Shown here piece by piece: positions 19,673 to 27,949 of a stretch of DNA of 64,000 bases. Position 1 is the first letter of the stretch. Each line of letters begins with the position of its first letter. Origin of the DNA: Methylobacterium fujisawaense (GTDB lineage Bacteria > Pseudomonadota > Alphaproteobacteria > Rhizobiales > Beijerinckiaceae). The stretch is from positions 496,001 to 560,000 of the forward strand of contig NZ_JACJIM010000004.1 in assembly GCF_014138435.1 (NCBI RefSeq). Direction: 5' to 3'. Position numbers and translations under genes: made by a program. The notes below the pieces were generated by a model. The model saw nothing but the letters and a program-made list of their open reading frames with translations, was not told the DNA's origin and ran no database searches.

Positions 19673-20530
19673 ATGTACTATCACGACAAGCGTCTTCAGT
19701 ATCCGGTCAAGGTCGACAGCCCCGACACGATCTATGCCCGCATGCTCCAGCAGGCGATCGGCGGAATCGAAGGTGAGATCCGGGTCTGTATGCAGTACTT
19801 CTTCCAGGCCTGGGGCAATCGTGCTCCGACCACGAAGTACCGGGACATGCTGCTCGCCACCGCGACCGAGGAACTCGGCCATATCGAGATGCTCGCGACG
19901 GCGGTCGCGCTGAATCTTGAGAACGCGCCGACCAAGGTGCAGGAGGCCGGGGCGGCCGACGCGATTGTGGGGGCCATCATGGGCGGTGAGAACCCGCGCC
20001 ACATCGCCGAGGGCATGCTGCACAAGACATTGCTGTCCACCGGCATGGCCGCCTTCCCGGGCAATTCCGACGGCCTGCCCTTCGACATGAGCCACGTCTA
20101 CGCCAGCGGCAACATTGCGGCCGACATGTACTGCAACGTCGCCGCCGAGAGCACCGGCCGCGTCCTCGCAGTGCGGCTATACAACGCCACGACCGACGCC
20201 GGCATGCGGGACATGTGGAGCTTCCTCATCGCCCGCGACACCATGCACCAGCAGCAATGGCTGGCGGTGATCGAGGAACTCAGCGGCCACGCGGGCACCC
20301 TGCCGATCCCGAACTCCTTCCCGCAGGAGAAGGAGAACCAGAAGTTCAACTACGCCTTCTTCGGGACGTCGGCGGACGGTTCGCCGCCGCCGGCCGGCCG
20401 CTGGACGCAGGGCCCCTCCCTCGACGGCAAGGGCACGTTCAGCGTCGTCCAGAACCAGCCGATGGGCGAGGAGCCGGTGCTCGGCCCGGCGCGGCCCGAC
20501 AGCGGCGCCGAGTCCCAGCAGATCGGCTGA
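19673..20530 (+). CDS. Manganese catalase (ferritin-like, di-manganese)
   Basis: Disproportionates hydrogen peroxide at a di-manganese site. The 285-residue protein has the ferritin-like four-helix core with the expected ligands E35 ('GEIRV'), E67 and H70 ('EELGHIEM'), E159 ('AAESTGR') and H192 ('TMHQQQWL'). A C-terminal tail rich in Gly/Pro/Ser follows, as in KatN/YdbD-like proteins. The start follows GAGGGA. A stress role fits its position close to the sigma-factor gene at 21.4 kb. Confidence 0.93.
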   Translation: MYYHDKRLQYPVKVDSPDTIYARMLQQAIGGIEGEIRVCMQYFFQAWGNRAPTTKYRDMLLATATEELGHIEMLATAVALNLENAPTKVQEAGAADAIVGAIMGGENPRHIAEGMLHKTLLSTGMAAFPGNSDGLPFDMSHVYASGNIAADMYCNVAAESTGRVLAVRLYNATTDAGMRDMWSFLIARDTMHQQQWLAVIEELSGHAGTLPIPNSFPQEKENQKFNYAFFGTSADGSPPPAGRWTQGPSLDGKGTFSVVQNQPMGEEPVLGPARPDSGAESQQIG

Positions 20531-20874
20531 TCGACCGGACGCTCCGATCCGCGCGCCCTCCGGTCGAGGCGTTTTCCTCGGAGGGATCCGCGCCCTGCGG
20601 TCCATCGGTCGGGGCGCGGGGCGGACCACGCGGCACAGTCGGCGAGGGTCGCGGCCGGTCGGCACGGCCGCGACGAGATCCGGCGGATCCGGGCGGCGGC
20701 CGGGCCCCCCGAGGGGCACCTCCCGATCGTCGGCCCGCATGGCACCGAGGGGGGCACTGCGGGCTTGCGCGTGGTGGCGCGCGATCCGGGTCGGGCGTCG
20801 GCGGCCCGCGATGCCTGAGACCGGAGCGGCGTTCGGATCTGCGGTCCGGGCGTCTCCCGTTGGCCGGCGGTGGC
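20531..20874. other. GC-rich gap after manganese catalase
   Basis: About 340 bp with no convincing gene on either strand; open frames here are Arg/Pro-rich, as expected of non-coding high-GC sequence. No strong terminator hairpin was found. Confidence 0.4.
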
Positions 20875-21120
20875 TCAGTGCCGGGTCCGCGTCCCGACGG
20901 CCGTGTCCGGGCCGCTGCGCGCCGCGAAGCGGGCGAGCCGGCCACGGCTCGGCTCCTCGAGGCCACCGGCATGCGCAAAGGTCGTCAGGGCGATGCCGAC
21001 GAGAAAGCGGGCCTCAGCGGCCGTCACGGAGCGACCGCTCAAGGTGCTGGCCGCGCCTCGTACGGCGCTGACGGCTTCTTGGAAGGCGGGATCCATCTCG
21101 AGATCCGAGAGTCTGGTCAT
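20875..21120 (-). CDS. Small hypothetical protein
   Basis: An 81-residue protein of balanced composition ('MTRLSDLEMDPAFQEAV' at the start) ending in an Arg/Thr tail. No family was recognised. The start at 21120 is preferred since AAGGA lies a suitable distance upstream on the minus strand; a start seven codons earlier is possible. It is divergent from the sigma factor and follows another short minus-strand frame at 21138-21254. Confidence 0.5.
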   Translation of the reverse strand: MTRLSDLEMDPAFQEAVSAVRGAASTLSGRSVTAAEARFLVGIALTTFAHAGGLEEPSRGRLARFAARSGPDTAVGTRTRH

Positions 21121-21137
21121 GGAGTCGATCCTTGTGT

Positions 21138-21254
21138 TCAACCCGCCGCGCCTGACCCCGTGTCGAAGACGACATGCGGAGCGGCGCGGTCTCGGACGGC
21201 GTCGCCACAGATTCGGCGCCGGGGCGTAGCGTTTTTCAGCGCGTCCAATGCCAT
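21138..21254 (-). CDS. Possible 38-residue peptide gene
   Basis: Short frame beginning 'MALDALKNATPRRR' and ending 'FDTGSGAAG'. It is preceded on the minus strand by an excellent Shine-Dalgarno stretch, GAGGAGGG, about five bases before the ATG. It ends 18 bp before the 81-residue gene, so the two could be one transcript. There is no homology argument; the support is the ribosome-binding site only. Confidence 0.4.
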   Translation of the reverse strand: MALDALKNATPRRRICGDAVRDRAAPHVVFDTGSGAAG

Positions 21255-21418
21255 CGAAACCCTCCTCGTTCCGGGGCGTTTCTCGTGTCCGCCGCGCCGA
21301 CCGGCATGTTTCTGTCCATATATATTCGTATTGGCTGATCTATGTTGCGGCGAGTGTGACATATTCCGGGATTAATATCCGAAATCATGTTTTCATCCTG
21401 TTCAGGTGATCGGCTATC

Positions 21419-22168
21419 ATGCTCGGAGTCTTGCTGGACGCTGATACAATCGACCCACCGGCGCCCCGGCTCCCCGACAGCGTGCAATCTCATCTCGGCC
21501 ATCTGCTGGCGGCGACTTACGCGCAGGACGCCGTTGAGCCGACGATCGCGGAGCGCTTCGCCGAACTGCTGAGGTTGCTGGACGGTGCCTTCGGCGAGGC
21601 GCAAGACGGCCGTGAGAAGGAATTCCAGGCCTCGCTCCTGGGCATGGTGCCGAATCTGCAGCGCTTCGCGCGCTCGCTGCTGCGCAACCACGTCGGTGCC
21701 GACGACCTGCTGCAGAACACGCTTCTGCGGGCTTGGCGCTCGCGCGCCAGCTTCGTACCGGGCACCAACCTGGAAGCGTGGCTGTTCACGATCATGCGCA
21801 ACGCGTTCTACAACGAGCACCGGAGGCACGGGCGCGAGGTGCAGGACGAGGATGGAGCGCAGGCGGAGCGGATGGTCTCGCTGCCCGAGCAGGGCGGCCA
21901 TCTCGACCTGAGCGACGTCCAGGCGGCCCTCGGTCGTCTCACGCCGCCGATGCGGCAAGCGCTCGTGCTCGTGGCGATCGAGAACCTGACCTACGAGGAG
22001 ACCGCCGCGATCATGCGGTGCCGGATCGGCACGGTGAAGAGCCGGGTCTGGCGGGCCCGGACGCAACTCGCGCAGATGCTGGGCTATACCGGCCTCGAGA
22101 TCGGTAGCGACGACGTCATGCTGGCCGCCGCCGGCCCGAAAGGCTGGAAAACCGCCGCCGTCGCGTGA
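21419..22168 (+). CDS. EcfG-type sigma factor with NepR-like N-terminal segment
   Basis: A 249-residue protein. Residues 69-140 match sigma-70 region 2 ('ADDLLQNTLLRAWRSRASF', 'NLEAWLFTIMRNAFYNEHRR'). Residues 163-223 match region 4 ('LTPPMRQALVLVAIENLTYEE', split, then 'CRIGTVKSRVWRARTQLAQML'), closest to EcfG, the alphaproteobacterial general-stress sigma factor. Residues 21-58 ('SHLGHLLAATYAQD' then 'ERFAELLRLLDGAF') look like NepR, the small anti-sigma protein that normally binds EcfG as a separate polypeptide. The fusion reading is inference from remembered family consensus. The intergenic region upstream is AT-rich. An AGGTGA lies before the ATG. Confidence 0.8.
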   Translation: MLGVLLDADTIDPPAPRLPDSVQSHLGHLLAATYAQDAVEPTIAERFAELLRLLDGAFGEAQDGREKEFQASLLGMVPNLQRFARSLLRNHVGADDLLQNTLLRAWRSRASFVPGTNLEAWLFTIMRNAFYNEHRRHGREVQDEDGAQAERMVSLPEQGGHLDLSDVQAALGRLTPPMRQALVLVAIENLTYEETAAIMRCRIGTVKSRVWRARTQLAQMLGYTGLEIGSDDVMLAAAGPKGWKTAAVA

Positions 22169-22254
22169 CGGCGACACGGGATCGGGGTCGCAAGCGGCCC
22201 GTTCGGGGCGTAGGGTCGCCCCTCGATCCTGGGCTCAGGGAGCCACCGTTTCCC

Positions 22255-22626
22255 ATGTCGCCGCGCGTTCTGATGTCCGGTGCTGTTGTGTTCGGTCTGG
22301 CTCTGGCGAGCGGAGCGCAGGCGACTCCAGGACCCGCGGTGCGGGCCTGGCTCTCGGACCTCGTCACGCGGATCGATGCCGCCGACCGCGCTCAGAGGGG
22401 ATCGGGTACGGCTCGGGGCGGCGGAACCGTGCTGGTCCACGTCCAGATCGGTCCGGACGGGGCGGTGCAGAGCGCGGAGATCGAGCAGAGTTCGGGCTCG
22501 CCGAAACTCGATCAGCGCGCGCTCCGCGCCCTGCAGGGGATCAGCCCGACCTCCGCCCCGCCGCCCGCTCTCCTGAGCGGGGACGGGATCGTCGATCTCA
22601 GCATCCCGGTGGAACTCGGCCACTGA
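22255..22626 (+). CDS. TonB C-terminal-like periplasmic protein
   Basis: A 123-residue protein with a signal peptide (about residues 1-23, 'SGAVVFGLALASGAQA') and one TonB-C-like domain. The core 'VLVHVQIGPDGAVQSAEIEQ' then 'SSGSPKLDQRALRALQG' is the typical beta-alpha-beta pattern. It lacks the proline-rich arm and membrane anchor of true TonB, so it is more likely a soluble periplasmic relative. The start at 22255 is set by the signal peptide. It follows the sigma factor by 86 bp. Confidence 0.7.
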   Translation: MSPRVLMSGAVVFGLALASGAQATPGPAVRAWLSDLVTRIDAADRAQRGSGTARGGGTVLVHVQIGPDGAVQSAEIEQSSGSPKLDQRALRALQGISPTSAPPPALLSGDGIVDLSIPVELGH

Positions 22627-22775
22627 GCTCCGGCAGCCGGTGGCGGCGCCCGGAGAACGGGTTGTGCATCCCGGCTTCGTCTTCGATCGCCCCGCCGGCC
22701 TGTCTGCGCCGCTGCGTCAACCTGGCGTCGACGTCGCCACGATGATTGCAGCCCGCGGGCCGACGATCCGTTCGG

Positions 22776-23012
22776 TCAAGAATCTTCGCCGAAATCCGCC
22801 CCGAGATAGGCGCCGACGAGATACCCGGCCTGATGGGCGGTGAGATAGGCGAACAGCAGTAGGATCTTCTCGGCGTCGAGATGCGTCCATACGAAGGCCC
22901 ACAGGCCCAGCCACCCGATGCTGACCAGCATCGAGCTGGCTATCAGAACCGCTGCCCGATACCGCCAGCCCTCCCATACGCCCACCGCGAAGAGCAGGGC
23001 AGCAACCAGCAA
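22776..23012 (-). CDS. Small membrane protein, unknown function
   Basis: A 78-residue protein with two hydrophobic spans (about residues 1-12 with 20-40, and 48-70) and an acidic C-terminus 'GADFGEDS'. The start is a TTG at 23012 with AAGGAGA about eight bases upstream on the minus strand; no ATG fits. No family was recognised. Confidence 0.55.
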   Translation of the reverse strand: MLVAALLFAVGVWEGWRYRAAVLIASSMLVSIGWLGLWAFVWTHLDAEKILLLFAYLTAHQAGYLVGAYLGADFGEDS

Positions 23013-23385
23013 CGGGCCGTCTCCTTCCGCGCGAAAAGATAAACTTTTACGCGTTAAGTCTCTGTGGGTTCACAAACATTCAATGGGCTGACCGACCTTC
23101 GGGGGTGCGGTTTAATATTGTATGAACTCGGTCCGTCCTTCCGGTCGGCCGAACCTTGGCGATGCATCGGCCGGCTCCCGGAGCGCGGTCTCCTCGAGCC
23201 GACCGGTCGATGAGGCGCAGGCGGCAAGGTCCGCCTGCCCAGTCGCTCGGAAACGGAATCGGCACGGCAAACATTGATCGTATCGATATGCGGTATCGAT
23301 TGCATCTGTTTGGATCATGTTGCTCTGCAACGTAAATACCCCCTCGAAGCCGGGCACGACCCGGATAACGAGAGGACTTCGCATC
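23013..23385. other. Intergenic region between two small divergent genes
   Basis: About 370 bp, AT-richer than its surroundings, that must drive the minus-strand membrane protein and the plus-strand secreted protein. A 7-bp direct repeat TATCGAT occurs at 23281-23287 and 23294-23300 (13-bp spacing), which may be an operator. No gene was recognised. Confidence 0.4.
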
Positions 23386-23607
23386 ATGACCGTTCGCACC
23401 ATCGTTCTCGCCGCCCTCGCCGCCGTTCCGATGATCGGCACCGCCCTGGCCGACGAGACCATCGCGCTGACTCCCCCGCTCTACCGTGAGCAGGCGCGTC
23501 CCACCGCCGCGGTTCGTCCGGCCTCGGAGCTGACCACGACGCCGCGTCTTGTCCCGGCGAGCCCGGCCTCGCGGCGGGTCGTCGCCACCGCGGTCTCGAC
23601 CCGCTGA
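23386..23607 (+). CDS. Small secreted protein, unknown function
   Basis: A 73-residue protein with a clear signal peptide (cleavage likely after 'GTALA', about residue 22) and a short Thr/Arg/Pro-rich mature part of about 50 residues. No family was recognised. The start at 23386 has GAGAGGA upstream and sets the signal peptide at the N-terminus. Confidence 0.6.
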   Translation: MTVRTIVLAALAAVPMIGTALADETIALTPPLYREQARPTAAVRPASELTTTPRLVPASPASRRVVATAVSTR

Positions 23608-23809
23608 GGCGGGCGATGGCCGCGATCCGGCGCCACCGGGTCCATCCGGTGGCGCCGGCCGCGTCGCCGGATCGCCCGCGCCGCGCTTGGAAGACCGCCG
23701 CCGCGCCCGCGCACCCCGTCCCGCGTGCCGCAGGCGCCATGCTCCATCGCCGACCGGATTGCCGCGGAGGACCGGCCTCCGCTCGACGGGCCTGCCGCCG
23801 TCCGCCCGT

Positions 23810-24397
23810 TCAGGCCGGGCAGGGCTTGCCGCCGGGCAGAACCACCTCGCTCTGTCCGTTGTAGATCTCGCCTCCGCGCACCGGCCAGACCTTTCTGGAT
23901 CGGAAGGTCCACCGGGTCAGCTTCGAGAGCACCGGGAAGATCGGATTATAGATCATCGTCACCTCCGACACGACGAAGCGATCGCCGTTTCGGGTCATCC
24001 CCGGGGGCGGTGGGCCGAGGGAGGTGCCGGCCGCGTAGGCCTGCCCGTTGGATTCGGCACTCGAGCAGACCTTGGTCGTCGCCGAGCTGCCGTCGCTGTA
24101 GGTGCCCGCGGCCGTCAGCACGATGCTCGCGCCGCTCACGTCGTAGGGGTTGGAGATCGCGCTGGTCGCGGCGAAGACCGGTTTCAGGTCGGCGTAGCTG
24201 CCGCGGGCGATTAGATCCGCCATCGTGGCCGACGCGTTGTCGAGCCGCTTCCCGATCATGAAGGCGCGGGGCAGCTCGATCGACCCCATCAGGATCAGCA
24301 GCAGGATCGGCGCGATCACGCTGAACTCGATCGCGCTGACGCCGTCCCGGCTGCCGATCAGGCCGGTCAGGCCCGCGCGGGGACGGAGGCTCAGCAC
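23810..24397 (-). CDS. TadE-like pilus/assembly protein
   Basis: A 195-residue protein with the TadE-type head: 'RDGVSAIEFSVIAPILLLIL' (glycine, then acidic residue before the first long hydrophobic helix), then a periplasmic domain with a C-terminal cysteine. TadE proteins are pseudopilins or membrane proteins of Tad (Flp) pili. The start is a GTG at 24397 that overlaps the upstream gene's stop (GTGCTGA), which implies translational coupling. The rest of a tad secretion locus is not in the window. Confidence 0.75.
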   Translation of the reverse strand: MLSLRPRAGLTGLIGSRDGVSAIEFSVIAPILLLILMGSIELPRAFMIGKRLDNASATMADLIARGSYADLKPVFAATSAISNPYDVSGASIVLTAAGTYSDGSSATTKVCSSAESNGQAYAAGTSLGPPPPGMTRNGDRFVVSEVTMIYNPIFPVLSKLTRWTFRSRKVWPVRGGEIYNGQSEVVLPGGKPCPA

Positions 24398-25002
24398 GGT
24401 TTGGGCTCGTAATCCTCGGCCCGGAAGATCTCGGTGGTGACGAGCAGCTGCGACTTGTCGGACATGATCCGCCCGGTGAAGTCCAGCATCTGGAAGAGGC
24501 GCATCACCGGCACGGCGACCCGGACCGTCACCGTATCGCCGCCCTGCGGGCATTCGAACCGGGTGCCGAAGCCCGTCGTCCACGTCTTCGTGGTCTTGTC
24601 GAACGGCTCCGCCGGCTGTGATGCCGAGAACGAAGCCGTCCGCGACACGTCGAGGCGCAGATCGGCGCAGGGGAACAGCGCCGACGGGCCGGCACAGACG
24701 AGCTTGCGCAAGCGCTGGCTTGGATCGCTGCCGTCGGCGCCGTCCTGAAAGGCGCCCGTGCGCAGCTGGCGCACGCTGCGGTCGACGGCGATATCGAGGG
24801 TCTGCTGCTCGATGGCGACGACGCCGGATTCTGCCACGACGCCCAGAAGTGCCAGGAACGGCGCCGCCAGGAGCGCGAACTCCACCGCCGAGGCGCCGCC
24901 GCGGTGGCCGCGCAGCCGTCGGATCCCTCCGTCGGTGCCAGCCCGGCCGCCCGGCTCGCGTGTGCGCCAGTCAGTCGCGACGCGCCGCAAGATGCCCATC
25001 AT
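24391..25002 (-). CDS. TadE/TadG-like protein
   Basis: A 203-residue protein: a basic N-terminus, then 'GASAVEFALLAAPFLALLGV' (TadE-type hydrophobic head at about residues 36-58), then a periplasmic domain with several cysteines (e.g. 'LVCAGPSALFPCADL', 'RFECPQGG'). It overlaps and is upstream of a second TadE-like gene. The pair is divergent from a TadG-like gene at 25.4 kb, so the three probably work together in envelope assembly. Confidence 0.75.
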   Translation of the reverse strand: MMGILRRVATDWRTREPGGRAGTDGGIRRLRGHRGGASAVEFALLAAPFLALLGVVAESGVVAIEQQTLDIAVDRSVRQLRTGAFQDGADGSDPSQRLRKLVCAGPSALFPCADLRLDVSRTASFSASQPAEPFDKTTKTWTTGFGTRFECPQGGDTVTVRVAVPVMRLFQMLDFTGRIMSDKSQLLVTTEIFRAEDYEPKPC

Positions 25003-25412
25003 GACAAACGAACTCTGCAGGTCCTGTGCCTGCTGCCGTCCCAGCTCAACGGCCGGACGAAGCTAGATGTAAGATCGGCTCGTTTAGAAAACGTTCAAAC
25101 ATGAGTAGAATTTGCCACCTTATCGAGGTTCGGCGGCGACGAGTCTGTGGAGGACTGTCTTTTCGCGCTTTAGTTGTATATAATTCGATTATACACTCTT
25201 CTGCTTGTATCGCGGCCCTGTGTTCCGGGGCGAGCGGTCTTCGGTCTGCAAGGGGTCCGACGATTTTCACAGCCAAGCGTGGCCGGACGGGCGGCGCTGG
25301 CATTTTGGCGTTCCAACGCGACGGATTCTTAGGAGCTGGGCGCTAGCCAGGTCGGGTCGGCGGTTGGTGCAGTCGCGATGGCCGCACCGATCCCGCCCGG
25401 GGAGAACTGCCC
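25003..25412. other. Divergent promoter region of the Tad-like genes
   Basis: About 400 bp, locally AT-rich around 25060-25200. It contains an imperfect palindrome with arms TGTATA (25175-25180) and TATACA (25190-25195). It must drive the minus-strand TadE-like pair and the plus-strand TadG-like gene. No gene was recognised. Confidence 0.4.
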
Positions 25413-25475
25413 ATTTTACCCTTCTGGAGAGCGCTCCGCATCGGCTCGCGCGCCCTGGCGGACCGGTCCGGCTCG

Positions 25476-26792
25476 GTGGCCCTGACCTTCGGTCTGAGCG
25501 CCGTGGTGCTGCTCGGCCTGACCGGCGGCGGCATCGACTATGCCCGCCTCGCCTCCCGGCGCAGCCAGCTCCAGAACGCGGCCGATGCCGGCGTTCTGGC
25601 GGCGGGCAATTACCTCAAGCTGGCTGTCGCGACCTCGGCGGCGGCCAAGAGTATCGTGGTCGACACGATCCAGGCCCAGGCGGCGCCCCGCACCGAGAGC
25701 CCGTATGCGCTCCAGGTCGACGTGGCGGACGACAGGACCAGCGTCGCCGTGACGGTCGACGAGACCGTCAAGCTCGCCTTCGGCGGCTTCGTCGGCGTGC
25801 CGATGGTCAAGGTCGCGGTGCGCTCGAAGGCGCGCGTCGTCGGCAAGATGCGCCTGTGCCTGCTCACGCTGGATCCGCTCGCCGACGGGGCCTTCGAACT
25901 GGAGAAGAGCGCCGAGGTCACGGCCCAGGACTGTTCGCTCTACAGCAACTCGCTGAGCCCTCGCGGCATGGTCGGCAAGGACAACGCCTATGCCCGGGCA
26001 CAGACCATCTGCACCGCGGGCGGCTTCGACGGCGCCCGCGCGAATTTTGCCCCGCCGCCGCAGACGAGCTGTCCGCCCATCCAGGATCCGCTGAAGGACC
26101 GGGCGCCACCGCCGATCGGCGCCTGCACGGCGATCCCGGCCTCGGCCAACAGCAAGCGCGACACCAGCGGCAATCTCGTCGATCAGAGCGTGACCCTCGA
26201 TCCGGGCACCTATTGCGGCGGCCTGCACATCACCAAGAGCGCCTCCGTCGCGTTGCGCGCCGGCACCTATGTGATGAAGGACGGGCCGCTCATCGTCGAT
26301 AAGGATGCCGCCATGACCGGCATCGACGTCGCCTTCTACTTCACCGGCAACAAGGGCGGCCTCGTCTTCGACAAGAAGACCACGGTCAGTCTGTCGGCGC
26401 CCACCACAGGTCCCATGGCCGGCCTGCTGATGATGGAGGAGCGGGTGGTCAGCGATCCGGTCGACCCCACCCAGGCCGTTCTCGGGGATCTGTTGAGCCC
26501 GATCGCGCCGACGCCGCCGCCGCTGGCCGCGACCAAGCCGATGCGGACTTACCGGATCATCAGCGACAATGCGCGGACCATGTTGGGCACGCTCTACCTG
26601 CCGGCGGGCCGCGTGGTGATCGACGCGAGCAAACCCGTTGCCGACCAATCGGCCTACACGGTGATCGTGGCCCAGCAGGTCAACCTCTACGAGGGTCCGA
26701 ATCTCTATCTGAACGCGAATTACGACGCGACGAGCGTGCCGGTGCCCAAGGGGGTCGGCCCCCTCTCGGGCAAGCTGCTGCTCTCGCAATAG
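25476..26792 (+). CDS. TadG-like protein (putative Flp pilus assembly)
   Basis: A 438-residue protein from the GTG at 25476. The TadG-type head 'VALTFGLSAVVLLGLTGGG' is followed by 'YARLASRRSQLQNAADAGVLAA', the hallmark of the family. The large periplasmic part is beta-rich with paired cysteines. GTG 25476 cuts into the family's usual basic N-terminus. The same frame is open upstream and gives 'ILPFWRALRIGSRALADRSG' if translation begins at ATT 25413, which has GGGGAGAA six bases upstream. That rare start seems the better biological choice. It stands alone on the plus strand. Confidence 0.75.
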   Translation: MALTFGLSAVVLLGLTGGGIDYARLASRRSQLQNAADAGVLAAGNYLKLAVATSAAAKSIVVDTIQAQAAPRTESPYALQVDVADDRTSVAVTVDETVKLAFGGFVGVPMVKVAVRSKARVVGKMRLCLLTLDPLADGAFELEKSAEVTAQDCSLYSNSLSPRGMVGKDNAYARAQTICTAGGFDGARANFAPPPQTSCPPIQDPLKDRAPPPIGACTAIPASANSKRDTSGNLVDQSVTLDPGTYCGGLHITKSASVALRAGTYVMKDGPLIVDKDAAMTGIDVAFYFTGNKGGLVFDKKTTVSLSAPTTGPMAGLLMMEERVVSDPVDPTQAVLGDLLSPIAPTPPPLAATKPMRTYRIISDNARTMLGTLYLPAGRVVIDASKPVADQSAYTVIVAQQVNLYEGPNLYLNANYDATSVPVPKGVGPLSGKLLLSQ

Positions 26793-26846
26793 CGGAAGCC
26801 ACGATGCCGATCCTCCGCTGCCGGCCATTCGTCTGGGAGTGACGCG

Positions 26847-27884
26847 GTGCTCGCACTGATCATCGACGATTCCGAGATGAACAACCTGCTGGTCATGCAG
26901 GCGCTCAAGCCCGTGGCCGGCTGCGAGCCGGTCGCCTTCACCTGCCCCAGGGCGGCGCTCGACTTCCTGCGGGCGCATGTCGACAGGATCGGGGTCGTCG
27001 TCACCGACTACGACATGCCCGGCCTGACCGGCCTCGACGTCATCGCGGCGGCGCGGGCGGTCCCGGGCTTCGCGCACGTGCCGATCGTCATGGTGACGAG
27101 TCTCGACCAGCGCAGCCTGCGCCATCAGGCCCTGCGCGCCGGCGCGACGGATTTCCTCGGCAAGCCCTGCGATCCCGTCGAGATCCAGGCGCGCATCACC
27201 AACCTGATGACGATCAGCGCGGCCCACCGGCAGGAGCAGGACCGGGCCGCGGTGCTCGCCCGCGAGGTCGCGGCGGCGGTCGCGGTCATCGAGGCGCGGG
27301 AGCGCGAGATCATCGCCCTGCTGATGCGCGCCGCCGAGCACCGGGACACCGATACCGGCGATCACATCGCCCGGGTGGCCGGCTACGTGGGCATCATCGC
27401 CGCCAATCTCGGCTTCGATCCGGCGGAGATCCGGATCCTGAAGCTCGCCTCCACCATGCACGATGTCGGCAAGATCGGCGTTCCCGACGCGATCCTGCTC
27501 AAGCCGGGGCCGCTCACGGTCGAGGAGCGCGCCGAGATGGAGAAGCACGCCGAGCGCGGCCGGCGCATCCTGGAGGGCAGCACCTCCGACGTCGTGCGCC
27601 TCGCCGCCGAGATCGCCGAGAGCCACCACGAGCGCTGGGACGGAACCGGCTATCCCAAGCGCCTGCGCGGCGAGGCGATCCCGATCTCCGGTCGCATCGT
27701 GGCGGTGGCGGACGTGTTCGACGCCCTGGTGACCGAGCGGCCCTACAAGGCGGCCTGGCCCCTCGAGCGCGCACGGGCCTTCCTGGCGGACCAGGCAGGC
27801 CGCCACTTCGATCCGCGCTGCGTGGAGGCCTTCCTGGCGGGCTGGGAGATGGTGACGCGGACCTGCATCCGCGCCGCCGCCTGA
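26847..27884 (+). CDS. Response regulator with HD-GYP domain (cyclic-di-GMP phosphodiesterase)
   Basis: A 345-residue protein. The receiver domain at residues 1-125 has phosphoacceptor D54 ('VVTDYDMPG') and K106. A helical linker follows, then an HD-GYP domain (about 155-340) with H205-D206 in 'HDVGKIGVPD' and 'SHHERWDGTGYP' at 259-270. The metal ligands are intact, so it should hydrolyse cyclic-di-GMP. It is 65 bp ahead of the hybrid kinase, which is its likely phosphodonor. The start is GTG after GGGAG. Confidence 0.93.
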   Translation: MLALIIDDSEMNNLLVMQALKPVAGCEPVAFTCPRAALDFLRAHVDRIGVVVTDYDMPGLTGLDVIAAARAVPGFAHVPIVMVTSLDQRSLRHQALRAGATDFLGKPCDPVEIQARITNLMTISAAHRQEQDRAAVLAREVAAAVAVIEAREREIIALLMRAAEHRDTDTGDHIARVAGYVGIIAANLGFDPAEIRILKLASTMHDVGKIGVPDAILLKPGPLTVEERAEMEKHAERGRRILEGSTSDVVRLAAEIAESHHERWDGTGYPKRLRGEAIPISGRIVAVADVFDALVTERPYKAAWPLERARAFLADQAGRHFDPRCVEAFLAGWEMVTRTCIRAAA

Positions 27885-27949
27885 TCCCGTCTCTTCCGCC
27901 GCCCCCGTCCCGCGACCGGGCCCCTCCGGGCCGCCTGAAGGAGAAGAGC

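Noticed and set aside
21248..21272. GGAAC on the minus strand (21272-21268) upstream of the 38-residue peptide as an EcfG promoter
   Set aside because: The sequence 17 bp downstream is CATT, not CGTT, and it would fall at the start codon itself.
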